This document shows positions 1 through 10,393 of a stretch of 64,000 nt of DNA, piece by piece. Under the pieces are notes generated by a model, which saw only the letters and a program-made list of their open reading frames with translations, had not been told where the DNA came from and did not search any database. Origin of the DNA: Crambe crambe (lineage: Eukaryota > Porifera > Demospongiae > Poecilosclerida > Crambeidae). A program made the position numbers and the translations under genes. Position 1 is the stretch's first letter; every line of letters starts with the position of its first letter. Location: contig OZ004583.1 of the NCBI GenBank assembly GCA_963924555.1, positions 1,955,501 to 2,019,500 on the forward strand, given 5' to 3'.

Positions 1-340
1 ACAGGAACTCACTGAGATACTCAGTCAATCCAGAAAACCCAGAAGCATTGCAAAAAGTACTATAATAAGGTGAACAAATGTTCTCCTATGCAGTTCAAGA
101 TTGGCGGTCTAGTGCTATTTCGATTTCCTCAGGAAGAGTCCGGGAAGTTTCAGAAGTTATCTCGTCTGTGGCATGGACCCTATATATATTGAGTTTTTGA
201 GGCCGGCATTGCAGGAAAACGTGTCTACACTTCAAAAGATGATATTATTCATGTACACTTAAATCTGAGTTACCCTAGTAATCTGACCATCCCTCTACTA
301 TGGAAGAAAGTAAGCTCGGGGCAAGCTCTAACTGGAGGAG
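1..340 (+). pseudogene. C-terminal piece of integrase-type transposase (element A)
   Basis: The reading frame covers the tail of an integrase, including the words MQFKIGGLVLFRF, QEESGKFQKLSRLWHGPY and a terminal stretch ending TGGGGV before a stop near 350. The RLWHGPY word is the GPY/F module typical of Ty3/gypsy and Ginger integrases. The frame is broken twice: a shift near 45-60 (the frame reading QELTEILSQSRK runs into TGA) and a TGA just after the GPY word (about 190). The same region in elements B and C aligns across these breaks. It is a decayed remnant. The catalytic core lies off the window. Confidence 0.7.
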
Positions 341-699
341 GGGGTGTGTGACAGTAACATTAATTGTTACTTTTATCATTACTAACTGTTATGTAATAAT
401 CATTGTGATTTCACTTATGACGTAATCTTGTATCATATATTCACTCCTTGATTTGTGACCCTTGAGTAAAGTCTAATATCACTTGAGATGCTGCCTGGTG
501 ACATTACATGAATAACATATCTGATATAAAGTAGTCTTGTCCTACATGTAAATAATAACCAGATAGTCAACAAGTGAATTTTATATAGCATGCAGTTATA
601 TTCCTACATAGGTATCCTTTCAAGGAAAAAACAACTTGACAAACTTCAATAGACTTGATTAACTTATAATTATTGGGAGGAGGGTGGGTTAATCTTCAA

Positions 700-1240
700 A
701 GCCAGGTCCACTGGACCTGCCTAAATTTCAGCAGCAAAACTGGACCAGGTCCACTGTTTTCCCCTGCCAAAAATGGACCTGCCTGGATTTCGACAGCGAA
801 ACTGGACCGGGTCCACTTTTTCCCCCTGCCAAAAATGGACCTGCCTGGATTTCGACAGCGAAACTGGACCGGGTCCACTTTTTCCCCCTGCCAAAAATGG
901 ACCTGCCTGGATTTCGACAGCGAAACTGGACCGGGTCCACTTTTTTCCCCTGCCAAAAATGGACCTGCCTGGATTTCGACAGCGAAACTGGACCGGGTCC
1001 ACTTTTTTCCCCTGCCAAAAATGGACCTGCCTGGATTTCGACAGCGAAACTGGACCGGGTCCACTTTTTTCCCCTGCCAAAACTGGACCGGGTCCACTTT
1101 TTTCTTGACAAAATGGACCAGGTCCACTTTTGGCAAGGCAGGTCCACTTTTGGCAGAAAAAAGTGGACCCCCCGGTCCATTTTTTTCTGCCAAAAGTGGA
1201 CCAGAGGGTCCACTTTTTTTCCCGGTCCACTTTTGGCATG
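700..1240 (+). repeat. 62-bp TGGACC/GGTCCA tandem array (element A)
   Basis: The word GCCTGGATTT recurs at 781, 843, 905, 967 and 1029, an exact 62-bp period. Each unit contains TGGACC and GGTCCA in opposite orientations around GGACCGGGTCC, so every unit can fold. The last 150 bp is a degenerate version made only of GTCCACTTTT/TGGCA words and merges into the element end. The long ORFs on both strands here are a by-product of a stop-poor repeat, not genes. Confidence 0.93.
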
Positions 1241-1279
1241 ACAGGCATGTTGAGCAAGGATAGCATATATGATATGTAC

Positions 1280-1721
1280 CAGTGGCGTATCTAGCGAGGT
1301 GCTCAGGGTGCTCGAGCACCCCCCTCAGCTGCTAGCTAGCTTTTTCAGTAGGCTCGCTTCTATAGTTATCTATCCTAAAGCTGATCATCTAGCAAGCAGT
1401 TTAATATTACACTCACAGAAAGAGCAGCATTGGGTCAGAGTTCAATAATCACATCGGTGAGGCGCATGCGCCCGGCACGTTTTTACCCTAAATAATGCAC
1501 ATCTCGATCTAAAATTTCTGTGCTTCTTTATTCAGCCTGCACCTCACTTCTGATCCTGTACGCTGGTAAAGTAGGGTAGCTAATACTTAGGCCATCATCT
1601 GGGTATAATAAAGAGGATGTGATTAATCAAAAGTGGGCGTGGTTCGAAAAAATTTCGCGCGCGCTTACGCGCGCATTCTCTATCTAGCACCCTCCTAGCT
1701 CAAATTCTAGATACGCCACTG
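1280..1721. mobile_element. hAT-like MITE, 442 bp, TSD TGTAC
   Basis: Perfect terminal inverted repeats CAGTGGCGTATCTAG / CTAGATACGCCACTG, flanked on both sides by TGTAC (1275-1279 and 1722-1726). The related locus at 23,050 has a single TGTAC in the uninterrupted sequence, which proves insertion. Ends beginning CAGTGGCG are typical of hAT elements. A 5-bp rather than 8-bp duplication fits the minor hAT group with 5-bp duplications. No coding capacity. An internal GGCGCATGCGCC palindrome lies near 1459. Confidence 0.88.
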
Positions 1722-1829
1722 TGTACATAGCCTGGCTTGATTAAAGTTGTTCATGAAATGTGCTATGAAAACTGTAAAAGTTGAGCTTTGAATGACTTTT
1801 CGAGATTTACTTGAGGCTGTCATGCCAAA

Positions 1830-2265
1830 AGTGGACCGGGAAAGAAGTGGACCCCCCGGTCCACTTTTGGCAGAAAAAAATGGACCGGGGGTCCACTTTT
1901 TTCTGCCAAAAGTGGACCTGCCTTGCCAAAAGTGGACCTGGTCCATTTTGTCAAGAAAAAAGTGGACCCGGTCCAGTTTCGCCGTCAAAATCTAAGCAGG
2001 TCCATTTTTGGCAGGGGAAAAAAGTGGACCCGGTCCAGTTTCGCCGTCAATATCTAAGCAGGTCCATTTTTGGCAGGGGAAAAAAGTGGACCCGGTCCAG
2101 TTTCGCCGTCAAAATCTAAGCAGGTCCATTTTTGGCAGGGGAAAAAAGTGGACCCGGTCCAGTTTAGCTGTCAAAATCCAGGCAGGTCCATTTTTGGCAG
2201 GGGAAAAAAGTGGACCTGGTCCAGTTTTGCTGCTGAAATTTAGGCAGGTCCAGTGGACCTGGCTT
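1830..2265 (-). repeat. 62-bp TGGACC/GGTCCA tandem array (element B)
   Basis: Same array as at 700-1240 in reverse orientation. GCAGGTCCA occurs at 1996, 2058, 2120 and 2182, again 62 bp apart. It is fused directly to the terminal repeat of element B, with the same degenerate GGTCCACTTTTGGCA words next to the end. Confidence 0.92.
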
Positions 2266-2699
2266 TGAAGATTAACCCACCCTCCTCCAAATAATTATAA
2301 GTTAATCAATAATTATGAATATTGAAATTGCATAGGTTAAGTCTATTGAAGTTTGTCAAGTTGTTTTTTCCTTGAAAGGATACCTATGTACGTAGGAATA
2401 TAACTGTATGCTATATAAAATTCACTTGTTGACTATCTGGTTATTATTTATATGTAGGACAAGACCACTTTATATCAGATATGTTATTCATGTAATGTCA
2501 CCAGGCAGCATCTCAAGTGATATTAGACTTTACTCAAGGGTCACAAATCAAGGAGTGAACATGTGATACAAGATTACGTCATAAGTGAAATCACAATAAT
2601 GATTACATAACAGTTAGTAATGATAAAAGTAACAATTAATGTTACTGTCACACACCCCCTCCTCCAGTTAGAGCTTGCCCCGAGCTTACTTTCTTCCAT

Positions 2700-3655
2700 A
2701 GTAGAGGGATGGTCAGATAACTAGGGTAACTCAGATTTAAGTGTACATGAATAATAATTATCATCTTTTGAAGTGTAGACACGTTTTCCTGCAATGCCGG
2801 TTGGAGTCACCTCAACAACTCAATATAGGGTCCATGCCACAGACGAGATAACTTCTGAAACTTCCCGGACTCTTCCTGAGGGAATCGAAATAGCACTAGA
2901 CCTCCAATCTTGAACTGCATAGGAGAACATTTGTTCACCTTATTATAGTACTTTTTGCAATGCTTCTGGGCTTTCTGGATTGACTGAGTATCTCAGTGAG
3001 TTCCTGTCACGTCGGTAGCCTGTCAGGTCAGCCCCTTCTACCTCATTAGCAGGAAGAAATGCAGCTTCAATAGGATAGCTACCATAAAGAAGGTAAGATG
3101 GCTTCTCACCTGTTGCCTCATGTGGGGTGCTTCGATAGGCAAGCAGGCATCCCATGTAAATATTTGTCCCACTGCTTCCCATAGACATCAACATGCTTGC
3201 ATATCAGCGTCTTTAGAGTACAAAAGTACGATTAAACCTCTCGGTGAGGCCATCACACTGAAGATGGTATGCTGTAGTATTCAATTTCGTAATTTCAAGA
3301 AGACTGCATACATCGGTCATCAGGTAGGATAGCTGATTGGGTCCCTTCTCCGATAGTAGACTTTCTGGAACACCACACACATGCAGATATGATCTCAGCA
3401 CCAGTATGTCCACTATTAAACCGTACAGCCTTTTACTACGCTCTTCTTTTTCTTCTTGATGAAAAGAACTCCCTTTCTTACATTGAACATAGCTGCTTTC
3501 TCTCCAATAGCTCTCTTTTTGTCTTGACTACAGTCTGGTGGGTAGCGCTGCTCAGTTATGTATAAGCTGATATGCCCGGATAACTTTTGGTAAAGGCGTT
3601 CCACTTTTTTCATGGAAAAAACTGGACCGCCGGTCCAATTTTTTCCCCGGTCCAA
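2700..3655 (-). pseudogene. Integrase-type transposase fragments (element B)
   Basis: Two recognisable blocks are read on the minus strand. One is an N-terminal block with QRYPPDCSQDKKRAI and FNVRKGVLFIKKKKK, the stretch that precedes the H2C2 zinc finger in gypsy/Ginger integrases. The other is the second half of the rve core, with CGVPESLLSEKG, TAYHLQCDGLTERFNRT and EKPSYLLYG, and the downstream EAAFLPANEVEGADLT. Between them the zinc finger and first catalytic Asp are missing. Frame breaks occur after FNRT and in the C-terminal GPY region. There is no reverse transcriptase, protease or gag, which supports a DNA transposon rather than a retrotransposon. Confidence 0.75.
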
Positions 3656-3668
3656 ATTTTTCGTGACA

Positions 3669-4372
3669 AGGCATTGAGTTCCACAGCCGTAATATTCTGC
3701 TGAAATATAAGTGGCGGCCCACGATGGTGCGATTAAACTTGTACTCCAGTTTGTTGTTCGATGCTGCCCTGATGTAGTCTGAGATGTCTAGCTAGACTGG
3801 AGAAAACTACCAATCTCTCTCTCGCATCCATGCAGTGACAATTCTTCAGCCTTGAGGATTTCATTATTCACTGAGGGGGGACAGTGAATTATGGACATTA
3901 TTCACTGGTGAAAATTGTCCACTGGGACAAATTTTGGGAGGACAATATTCAGACACCATAAGCTTTTATTTTGTTAGGAAGCTTGGAAAACTGAGGGAGC
4001 CCCATATCACTGACAGCTTTTATTTTGCTAGGAAGCTTGGAAAATTGAGAGAGTCCCATATCACTGACTGGTCCCTATAGCTTTTATTTTGCTAGGAAGT
4101 TGAGGGAGCCCCATATCACTATAGCAAAAGCTTTTATTTTGCTAGGAAGCTTGGAAAATTGAGGGGGCCCCATATCGCTGACTGGTCCCTATAGCAAAAG
4201 CTTTTATTTTGCTAGAAAGCTTGGAAAATTGAGCATATTGCTGACTGGTCCCTATGGCAAAAGCTTTTATTTTGCTAGGAAGCTTGGAAAATTGAGGGGG
4301 CCCCATTTCACTACTACAACGGCATTTAGCTGTAAGCTCCTTTATGTAATTTCAAAATTACACTGCTATAAG
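3669..4372. repeat. Host repeat with ~70-bp tandem units (copy 1)
   Basis: Near-identical to 23,141-23,920. Units of about 60-70 bp start AAGCTTTTATTTTGCTAGG, carry GCTTGGAAAATTGAGG and end CATATCACTGACTGGTCCC; they fill about 3950-4310. The upstream part of the same repeat lies at 1244-1279 and 1727-1817, split off by the MITE and Ginger B. It ends at 4372, where the hAT element begins; the other copy continues TGCTGCCTAC. No coding potential recognised. Confidence 0.85.
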
Positions 4373-7300
4373 CAGGCCCGTAGCCAGGGTTTTGGAATGG
4401 GGGGTTCTACTATGAAGGGAAGCCGATCCGCTTGCGCGCGGAAAATTTTTCATGACCACGCCCACTTTTCATTAACCACGCCCATTTTGTAGTCGATAAT
4501 TATAATGCGAAAACATGCTTATAAGTTAACAAGAGATAAACAGTAAACTAAGAGATCAAAATATATATGTAGTTATACAGTAGCTAACTATTAACATGTT
4601 TATAATAATTATGGATGATGCTGATCTGTGATCCTATAGATGGTATAAAAGAAATAGATAACTATGGTAGTTATAACTATATACACAAAGGTAGTGGATG
4701 GACTGCCTATTACATAGCTAATTATAGTTATTATTACATCACTACTAAAATTAATTATGAATTAGGATCAAGTAATACACTACTAAATTGAAGTCTTCTA
4801 GGATGCTTCTGTGCAAATAAGTCAACTACTTTATCAAGGTTTACTGGATGCTTATAGTGTATGTGCATCAATGCCAGAGAAGTCAGTCTTCCCTCTGTCA
4901 TGCTAGTACGCATGAAATTATGTAAACGCCGTAGAGCACTTGCATTCCGCTCACATTCACAGGATGTGACTGGAATGGTGCATGCAATTTTCAACAGAGT
5001 AGAGACGTTAGGGAAAAAAGCTTCATCACACTCTTTAATTGCACTAGCACAACTATCAGGTCTACATTCAACATTTTCAAACCTCTGCTTCCATCTACTA
5101 AATTCCTGTTCAAATAGTTCAGGAGAAGGTAAATCATTATTGTACAATTTTACTAGTTCTGTAGTATCTATATTAGTTTTATTACACATAATCGAAGGAA
5201 CTAAACATAAGAGTTGAGATGCAGTATTGGCAAGTTGAGAGAATTGGGAATCAAGTTCTGCTATTATATGATCGATAAAAGGGATGGCAACATTTACCTT
5301 ATACCAATCTTCAATACTATCTGTTGCAATATTTGGACGGTTCCATTTGGACGGTTCCTCTGACGTGCACAGCTTCTAGGTCTAGAAGGATCCACATTTA
5401 TACTAGCACCCATGGTTTCTGCCTGCTGGTACACTTTATTAAATTCATTCGAGATCTTCTCCCGAAGAGACATGTAAAAAGATTTGATACTGCCAATCTC
5501 TTGATATGCTGCCATTATATCCAAAGTACTGCTCTGCAATTTCACCGTGATTCCAGCAAGATGGGATAAAAACTGATATATAATTAGAAAATACAACAAT
5601 GAATTCGAAGTCTGTAATACTATTAAGTAAAGAGTTGGCTTTGCTCTTGGATTCAGGATCCCAAGTAGCAGTAGAAAAATCTTCTGACAAGATCTCTTTG
5701 TGCAAACCAAAAGCAATAACTTCATATGATGTTATAAGAAATTTAAAGCACTGATAAAAATGTTGATAGGCGGAGTGCCTGGCTGCCCACCGAGTTTTGC
5801 ATAAGTCCAATAAAGGTTTACGCTTTGTAGATTCAGCAACACCTTTGGTGACTACTTCTAATAGAAGCTTGCTTCACTTAGGGCTATTCAAAAAGAACAA
5901 GCATGTAGCTTTCATTTTATCGAGTACATTTCGTACAATAGGAAGGCCACAAGAATGAGATTCAGGCAATGCCCAGCACAGTGGGTGTATACAGCAAGTG
6001 GAGCCTTCTCTCTGACAAGAGCTTGCAGTCCAATACAATCACTGGACATGTTGGATGCTCCGTCATAACCCTGCCCCCTAATATTGCAAACATCAAGTCC
6101 CAATTGGTTGAGGTCTTCAAAAATCACAGAAGCAATGGCTTCCCCAGTTATTCTGTTCAATGAGGAAAACTGCAAAAACTCTTCTCTAGTGTTACATTCC
6201 TTATATACAAATCTAATACATAGAGGCATTAGTTCCTGATTATGAGATGTTATTTCATCAACCATTATTGAATAATATTTAGCATGCACTATTTCTTCTA
6301 CAATATCATTTTGAATTATTAATTTACCAATTACATCAGCAATTTGATTTTGTATATCTGGGGAAATATATGTAGCAAATATTCCTTAGTCGAGGCTTGT
6401 CAAGATGGGATTTTAAGACAGGATTATGATTAGCCAATAGTCGAAGCATGGCAACAAAATTCCCTGGATTATAAGAAGACTCGATGTTCTCCACATGACC
6501 TCGAAGGGCAATGCATTGTCGACCACAATATAATATGGTTTCAGCACATTTCAATATTTCCCTATTCTCTTCAATATTACGGAGAAGCTCAGCATTCATA
6601 CGTACATTAACATTCATGTGAGGGTGCTTAATTGAATTAATAAATGCCATACTATCTGCCATAGCATTAACATGGTATTGATTTAAAGCATGTCCATCCA
6701 CTACCTTGTGTACTTTGACCCATGATTCAAAAGGTTTATTTACAAGTACCCCATACCTTGTTCTATCCTTAACAAATAGAGCACAATGTTTACAAAAGCC
6801 ACCATTCAATGCTTTACTATAAACTAGCCATGGATATTTTTTTAACCATTTTAATTGAAAAGACCTATAACAACCATTATTAAATACTTTAGGAAATGAA
6901 AAGGAATTTCCTGGAGTATAATGCCCAGTTAGTAATTTATATTTTTGTATAGAAGTTAAGGACTTAATACAACTACAAATTTCATCACTAGACATACTTG
7001 GCTTCAAAATATCACCTAAATCATTATATACAACATCACCAGAATCACATTGTATGGACTGTACAGACTGCACATCATCATTGGTAGAGATAAAACTTAC
7101 CTGTTCATGATCCATTTCTGACTCAGTGTCACTATTACTCACCTCAGCACCGTGAACCAACATATCACAACTCACCTGATCATTCTCTAAAGCACTACCT
7201 GAACCTACAACCAACTCATCATCAATCATAACTGGATCTACAGTGCTGGAGCCCTCTTCTGAATGTTCATCCTGGAATGATAGTGCATTGTTTAAATTTA

Positions 7301-7698
7301 GCTTGTTGCTTGCTTGCTAGCTAGATAGCTACAGATCTATCTAGCTAGCTTGTTGCTTGCTAGTAGCTAGCTAGCTACAGATCTATCTAGCTAGCGAGTG
7401 CGTAGAGCCAGCTACTACTATAAGCGTATGACTAGATATAAGTACGATCTAACTAGCAACTAACCTGAAATGAAGGCGCTGCCACTTGAAAAAACTTTCT
7501 AAGGCTGGGGGTCCCAGCAGAACACTTTCTTGCTTGCCATAGCTTGATCGCTTTCGCACGGAAGGAATGATTAATGATCAAAAGGCCACGTGCAGGTAGA
7601 GCGTGTGCTAGCAATATACGTGCGGGCAGCTCAGACGGGTCATAAAAAAATTTAGGGGGTTCGACCGAACCACCCGAACCTCCCCTGCTACGCCCATG
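4373..7698 (-). mobile_element. hAT DNA transposon, decayed, 3.3 kb
   Basis: The left end CAGGCCCGTAGCCAGG matches imperfectly the complement of the right end CCCCTGCTACGCCCATG at 7698. Both are of the CA-GGGCGTAGC type usual for hAT. The host repeat breaks exactly at the left end. No matching 8-bp duplication is found (GCTATAAG left, ATCAAAAT right), so one border has been rearranged or the copy is chimeric. The interior is a hAT transposase gene on the minus strand. Confidence 0.75.
4755..7229 (-). pseudogene. hAT transposase (TTF-type zinc finger, DUF4371, hAT dimerisation)
   Basis: Four minus-strand blocks in order. 7229-6336: acidic N-terminus, then a TTF/ZMYM-like zinc domain (NGGFCKHCALF, FESWVKVHKVVDGH) and the start of the catalytic region. 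6289-5912: the RNase H-like core with YYSIMVDEITS and GYDGASNMS. 5810-5294: LCKTRWAARHSAYQHF and the helical region. 5189-4755: the hAT C-terminal dimerisation domain with [16 protein letters not shown]. Reading frames change between blocks and stops intervene (for example at 6336 and 5912), so the gene is dead. The family resembles animal ZMYM/PRKRIR-like hAT proteins. It would cut and paste the surrounding element. Confidence 0.85.
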
Positions 7699-7715
7699 AT
7701 CAAAATTATACAGTA

Positions 7716-7755
7716 TCATAGATATACTAGACTACGTAGTCTAGTATATCTATGA
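7716..7755. repeat. 40-bp perfect palindrome
   Basis: Centred at 7735/7736 on GACTACGTAGTC. Twenty bases pair without mismatch on each side. It lies 17 bp beyond the hAT end. It may be a minimal TAGACTA-type insertion or the footprint of another element; no target duplication is certain. Confidence 0.9.
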
Positions 7756-7880
7756 CAGTATCAAGTGGTAATAATTATTGTCTACAAATCCATACAACAT
7801 TAGGTTTGTATAGTAAGTTTCTCAACTGACCATGCATACTACATCTCTCTGCAAAAGCAGTCACTGGTTAAATATTGACT
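7752..7880 (+). other. Relic of Reeler-gene 3' flank
   Basis: AGTATCAAGTGGTAAT, AAATCCATACAACATTAGG, TTTGTATAGTAAG and ACTACATCTCTCTGCAAAA match sequence downstream of Reeler gene 1 (47,952-48,040) and, more weakly, gene 2 (53,818-53,890). This suggests that a duplicate of the cluster once lay here and only its 3' flank survives. No coding exon is seen. Confidence 0.5.
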
Positions 7881-7934
7881 AGCTATTGGAACATAGAACA
7901 AGTCAATGTTAAGCCGTTAAGCCACACTGTAATA

Positions 7935-8013
7935 CTGTGGATTTACGGTCCGTTCGAATATTCCATATATACGTACGGCACACGGAATATTCGAAAGGAC
8001 CGTAAATCCACCG
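7935..8013. mobile_element. 79-bp hairpin MITE, TA duplication
   Basis: Ends TA-CTGTGGATTTACGGTCC and GGACCGTAAATCCACCG-TA pair almost perfectly, with TTCGAATATTCC/GGAATATTCGAA continuing the stem. The TA flanks suggest the Tc1/mariner/pogo superfamily. No coding capacity. Confidence 0.75.
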
Positions 8014-8079
8014 TAGCAATCACTTATTAATGAACTAAAGACTGCCGATATTCATACATTATGTAACTATAGCTAACTA

Positions 8080-9117
8080 GAGTAGATTTTCAATTATCGA
8101 CCGCCATGTATGAAGGGACACTGCAGAGGACAGCCTGGCCATTGATAAAATAAAATTCCACGATGGAAAGATAGGGCAGGCGTACACTAATTAATGGAAT
8201 AATACCATGCAGAGAATCCACCACAAAAGAAACGTCCGAAGATTACTTAACATCGGGCAATCTCATTGATAATCGGATACCCCCTAGTAGAAATCACACG
8301 ATACCAACTAAGCCTACAGACTAACTGGTAGGCCCAAGCTGCTACTACAATCCTTCAACAATTCAACTTCCCAGCTGAAAACTGGGCGGAGTTAATAGAA
8401 TTTAAAATGAACACGTCAGCAACTTGATATTCGGACTGCAAATAATCCATCGTCTCTTCCTGGCCGTTACAAAGCTTTGGAAGTAAGTATTTTAGCATCT
8501 TTTAGTTGCAAAATAGTACATCCAACATATTTAGAAGGATCTAGCTAGCGTACTTTTATTCTAAGATTGGTACCTAAGGTTTTGGCCGTGTATTATCGCA
8601 GCAGAATACACGGCCAAAACCTTAGCTTAGGCTAAACATGTCAGATGTACTATTTTTCAACTTAAATTGCTCCAGAACTTACTTCTAATGCTTTATAATG
8701 GCCAGGAAGAATCCGATGGATTATTTGCAGTCCGAATATCAAGTTGCTGACGACGTGTTCATTTTAAATTCTATTAGCTCCGCCCAGTTTGCAGCTGGGA
8801 AGTTGAATTATTGAAGGATTGTAGTAGCAGCTTGGGCCTACCAGTTAGTCTGTAGGCTTAGTTGGTATCGTGTACTGTGTGATTTCTACTAGGGGGTATC
8901 CGATTATCAATGAGATTGCCCGATGTTAAGTGATCTTCGGACGTTTCTTTTGTGGTGGATTCTCTGCGCGGTATTATTCCATTGATCCCTCGCGCTTCAT
9001 ATTTAATTAGTGTACGCCTGCCCTATCTTTCCATCGTGGAATTTTATTTTATTAATGTCCAGGCTGTCCTCTGCAGTGTCCGTTCATATATGACGGTTGA
9101 TAATTGAAAATCTACTC
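8080..9117. mobile_element. 1.04-kb palindromic pogo/mariner-type foldback element
   Basis: Two arms of about 500 bp are near-perfect inverted copies around a centre at about 8600, flanked by TA at 8078-8079 and 9118-9119. The end GAGTAGATTTTCAATTATCG aligns with the pogo-like terminus at 17,091 (GAGCAAAACCTCAATAATTG), and both continue into a GACCRCC word. It is therefore probably a non-autonomous derivative of that family. No ORF of note. Small differences between the arms show that it is not a recent assembly artefact of a single arm. Confidence 0.82.
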
Positions 9118-9121
9118 TATA

Positions 9122-9250
9122 CAGTGAGTAGAACCCCTGGAATCAGGACATCTCGTATAGCTATCCATAGGCCTAGCATTATTTCACCCCCGAATTCAAG
9201 ATATTTCTTTAAACAGGAGAATATATTCTCCACATTTTGAGGTTCCACTG
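9122..9250. mobile_element. 129-bp pogo-like MITE, TA duplication
   Basis: Ends CAGTGAGTAGAACCCC and GAGGTTCCACTG with TA on both sides (9120-9121, 9251-9252). Homologous in reverse orientation to the MITE at 13,493-13,626, sharing AATATCTTGAATTCGGGGGTG-type internal words. It abuts the palindrome directly, TA next to TA. Confidence 0.72.
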
Positions 9251-9252
9251 TA

Positions 9253-10068
9253 GCAATAATAATAATAGCTATAGCTGAACTGTTATATAGGTACACTGTT
9301 GTGTAAATGTTACATCTGTTATGTACACATGCAGGTTCATACCATTCAACTCTAGTGACTCTATGCAAATTTGTAATGAAATAGCTAGCTATAGCTAACA
9401 ATTATTTGCTGGTATTAGCTACTGAGTAGTTAGCTCTCTTCTCTGATATTTGAATTGATCAAATTTGATCAAGAATTTGATCAACGTAAAGCAGCTGGTT
9501 GATTGACTACAATTTTTTACATCAAAAATTCGTAATTATTTTATTCTTCTTAGTATGAATAGCTAGTGGATGTAGAAGGTCTGAGTGGATGCTAGGCTAC
9601 ATAGCTAGCTAATATAGCTATAGGTAACAAATTTAGCAACATCATAGCTAATTTTTGTTTTTATGAAATAGCGGACTTTCCGGCTTCACTTTTGCTGTTG
9701 GGTTGGCTTGTGAAAGTTCCATAGGATCTAGCTAGGACGGAAAGTAGTCCGGCACAGTTGTTTATCTATCTCTTTGGTCCTACCTATTTTTTGTGTGGTT
9801 GCTCCTTCTCCATAATTATGATATTGTAACTCTGTAGATGATCTTTTCCTGTAGTTTTAAAACACTCAGTTCTTCTCTCTCTCTCTTGGGCAACCACATT
9901 ATCAAGTAAGAAATTTGAAAAGGGGGAAACTAACTTGATTCAGTGTTGCCAGGTTACTCTCTTAAAAAATCCACAGATAGAAAAGGATACCATAGATATC
10001 CATAGACAATTTTCTTATCCAAAAATCCACAGATTGTAGGGCACGAGAATAAAAATGGGGAGTTGATA
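9253..10068. other. Non-coding stretch
   Basis: No gene seen. 9270-9440 has a weak inverted match to 13,262-13,470, so the two MITEs and their flanks form a diverged inverted duplication around the membrane-protein gene. The rest is AT-rich with TAGCTAGC words and a CTCTCTCTCT run near 9880. Confidence 0.5.
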
Positions 10069-10393
10069 AGGCCACTATTTATAGAATGATTGTTTCCTGT
10101 CCACCGCCCGCGTATTGAAAATGTCACCGCATCAAAAAATATTATTACTGCCTAGCGCCTGCCATTGCTCATGCGCGCAGTAGAGCGCGCACATTTGGCT
10201 TCACATGCAGCTCTTTTTGGGAAAGCCCATGGTGAATGACTAGTCTCGCGGGCCGCGAGACTAGTGAATGATGAAGACAGGACCCTTGAGATAAACAACG
10301 AAGCAGTAATAGAATAATTATAATAACCGCCCGCCCGCAGCACTTGTGGATGTTTTCTTGGACAGGAAACTAGGATTCTATAAATAGTGGCCT
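10069..10393. mobile_element. MITE with AGGCCACTATTTATAG ends
   Basis: AGGCCACTATTTATAGAAT...TTTCCTGTCC at the left is matched by GGACAGGAAACTAGGATTCTATAAATAGTGGCCT at the right, broken here by ellipsis only for brevity. A two-base duplication (TA/AA) is possible but unproved. It ends about 100 bp before the TATA box of the downstream gene and contains a second, 23-bp insertion. Confidence 0.65.
10241..10263. mobile_element. 23-bp micro-insertion, TAGTCT...AGACTA, 9-bp TSD
   Basis: TAGTCTCGCGG and its complement CCGCGAGACTA meet at a one-base centre, so the whole 23 bp is a palindrome. It is flanked by GTGAATGAC (10,232-10,240) and GTGAATGAT (10,264-10,272), a 9-bp duplication with one mismatch. 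Its ends match three other 9-bp-duplication insertions in the window. Confidence 0.75.

Larger units (their letters stand above)
1..1243 (+). mobile_element. Ginger-like DNA transposon A, right part only
   Basis: The left end lies outside the window. The right end reads ...GGTCCACTTTTGGCATGACA at 1243 and is followed by GGCA. The ortholog-like empty sequence at 23,020-23,060 continues straight from GGCA, so the terminus is well placed. The element contains the end of an integrase-type transposase (1-340), about 350 bp of non-coding DNA and an array of 62-bp units. It matches elements B and C, where both ends and 4-bp target duplications are visible. Known family facts: Ginger transposons carry Ty3/gypsy-type integrases, start TGTNA and make 4-bp duplications. 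Assignment is inference from these features. Confidence 0.7.
1818..3668 (-). mobile_element. Ginger-like DNA transposon B, 1851 bp, TSD AGGC
   Basis: Ends are TGTCATGCCAAAAGTGGACC at 1818 and, on the other strand, TGTCACGAAAAATTTGGACC at 3668. AGGC flanks both ends (1814-1817, 3669-3672). The copy of the host repeat at 23,140 reads through the site with a single AGGC. On the minus strand it carries a short TGGACC block, a broken integrase-type transposase, about 350 bp of non-coding DNA and a 62-bp array. It lies head to head with element A, so the window begins with a near-palindrome of about 1.2-kb arms. An internal deletion near 3414 removed the zinc finger and the first catalytic Asp region. 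Confidence 0.85.

Noticed and set aside
673-2268. Long overlapping frames on both strands (up to 207 codons) at 673-1319 and 1707-2268, and again at 20,924-21,865
   Set aside because: They are translations of the 62-bp array. The unit lacks stops in several frames on both strands, and the peptides repeat with the DNA period.
1-3668. Reading the repeated integrase fragments as Ty3/gypsy LTR retrotransposons
   Set aside because: No reverse transcriptase, RNase H, protease or gag accompanies them. The ends are inverted rather than direct repeats, and duplications are 4 bp with TGTCA termini. Ginger fits better, though gypsy ancestry of the integrase is real.
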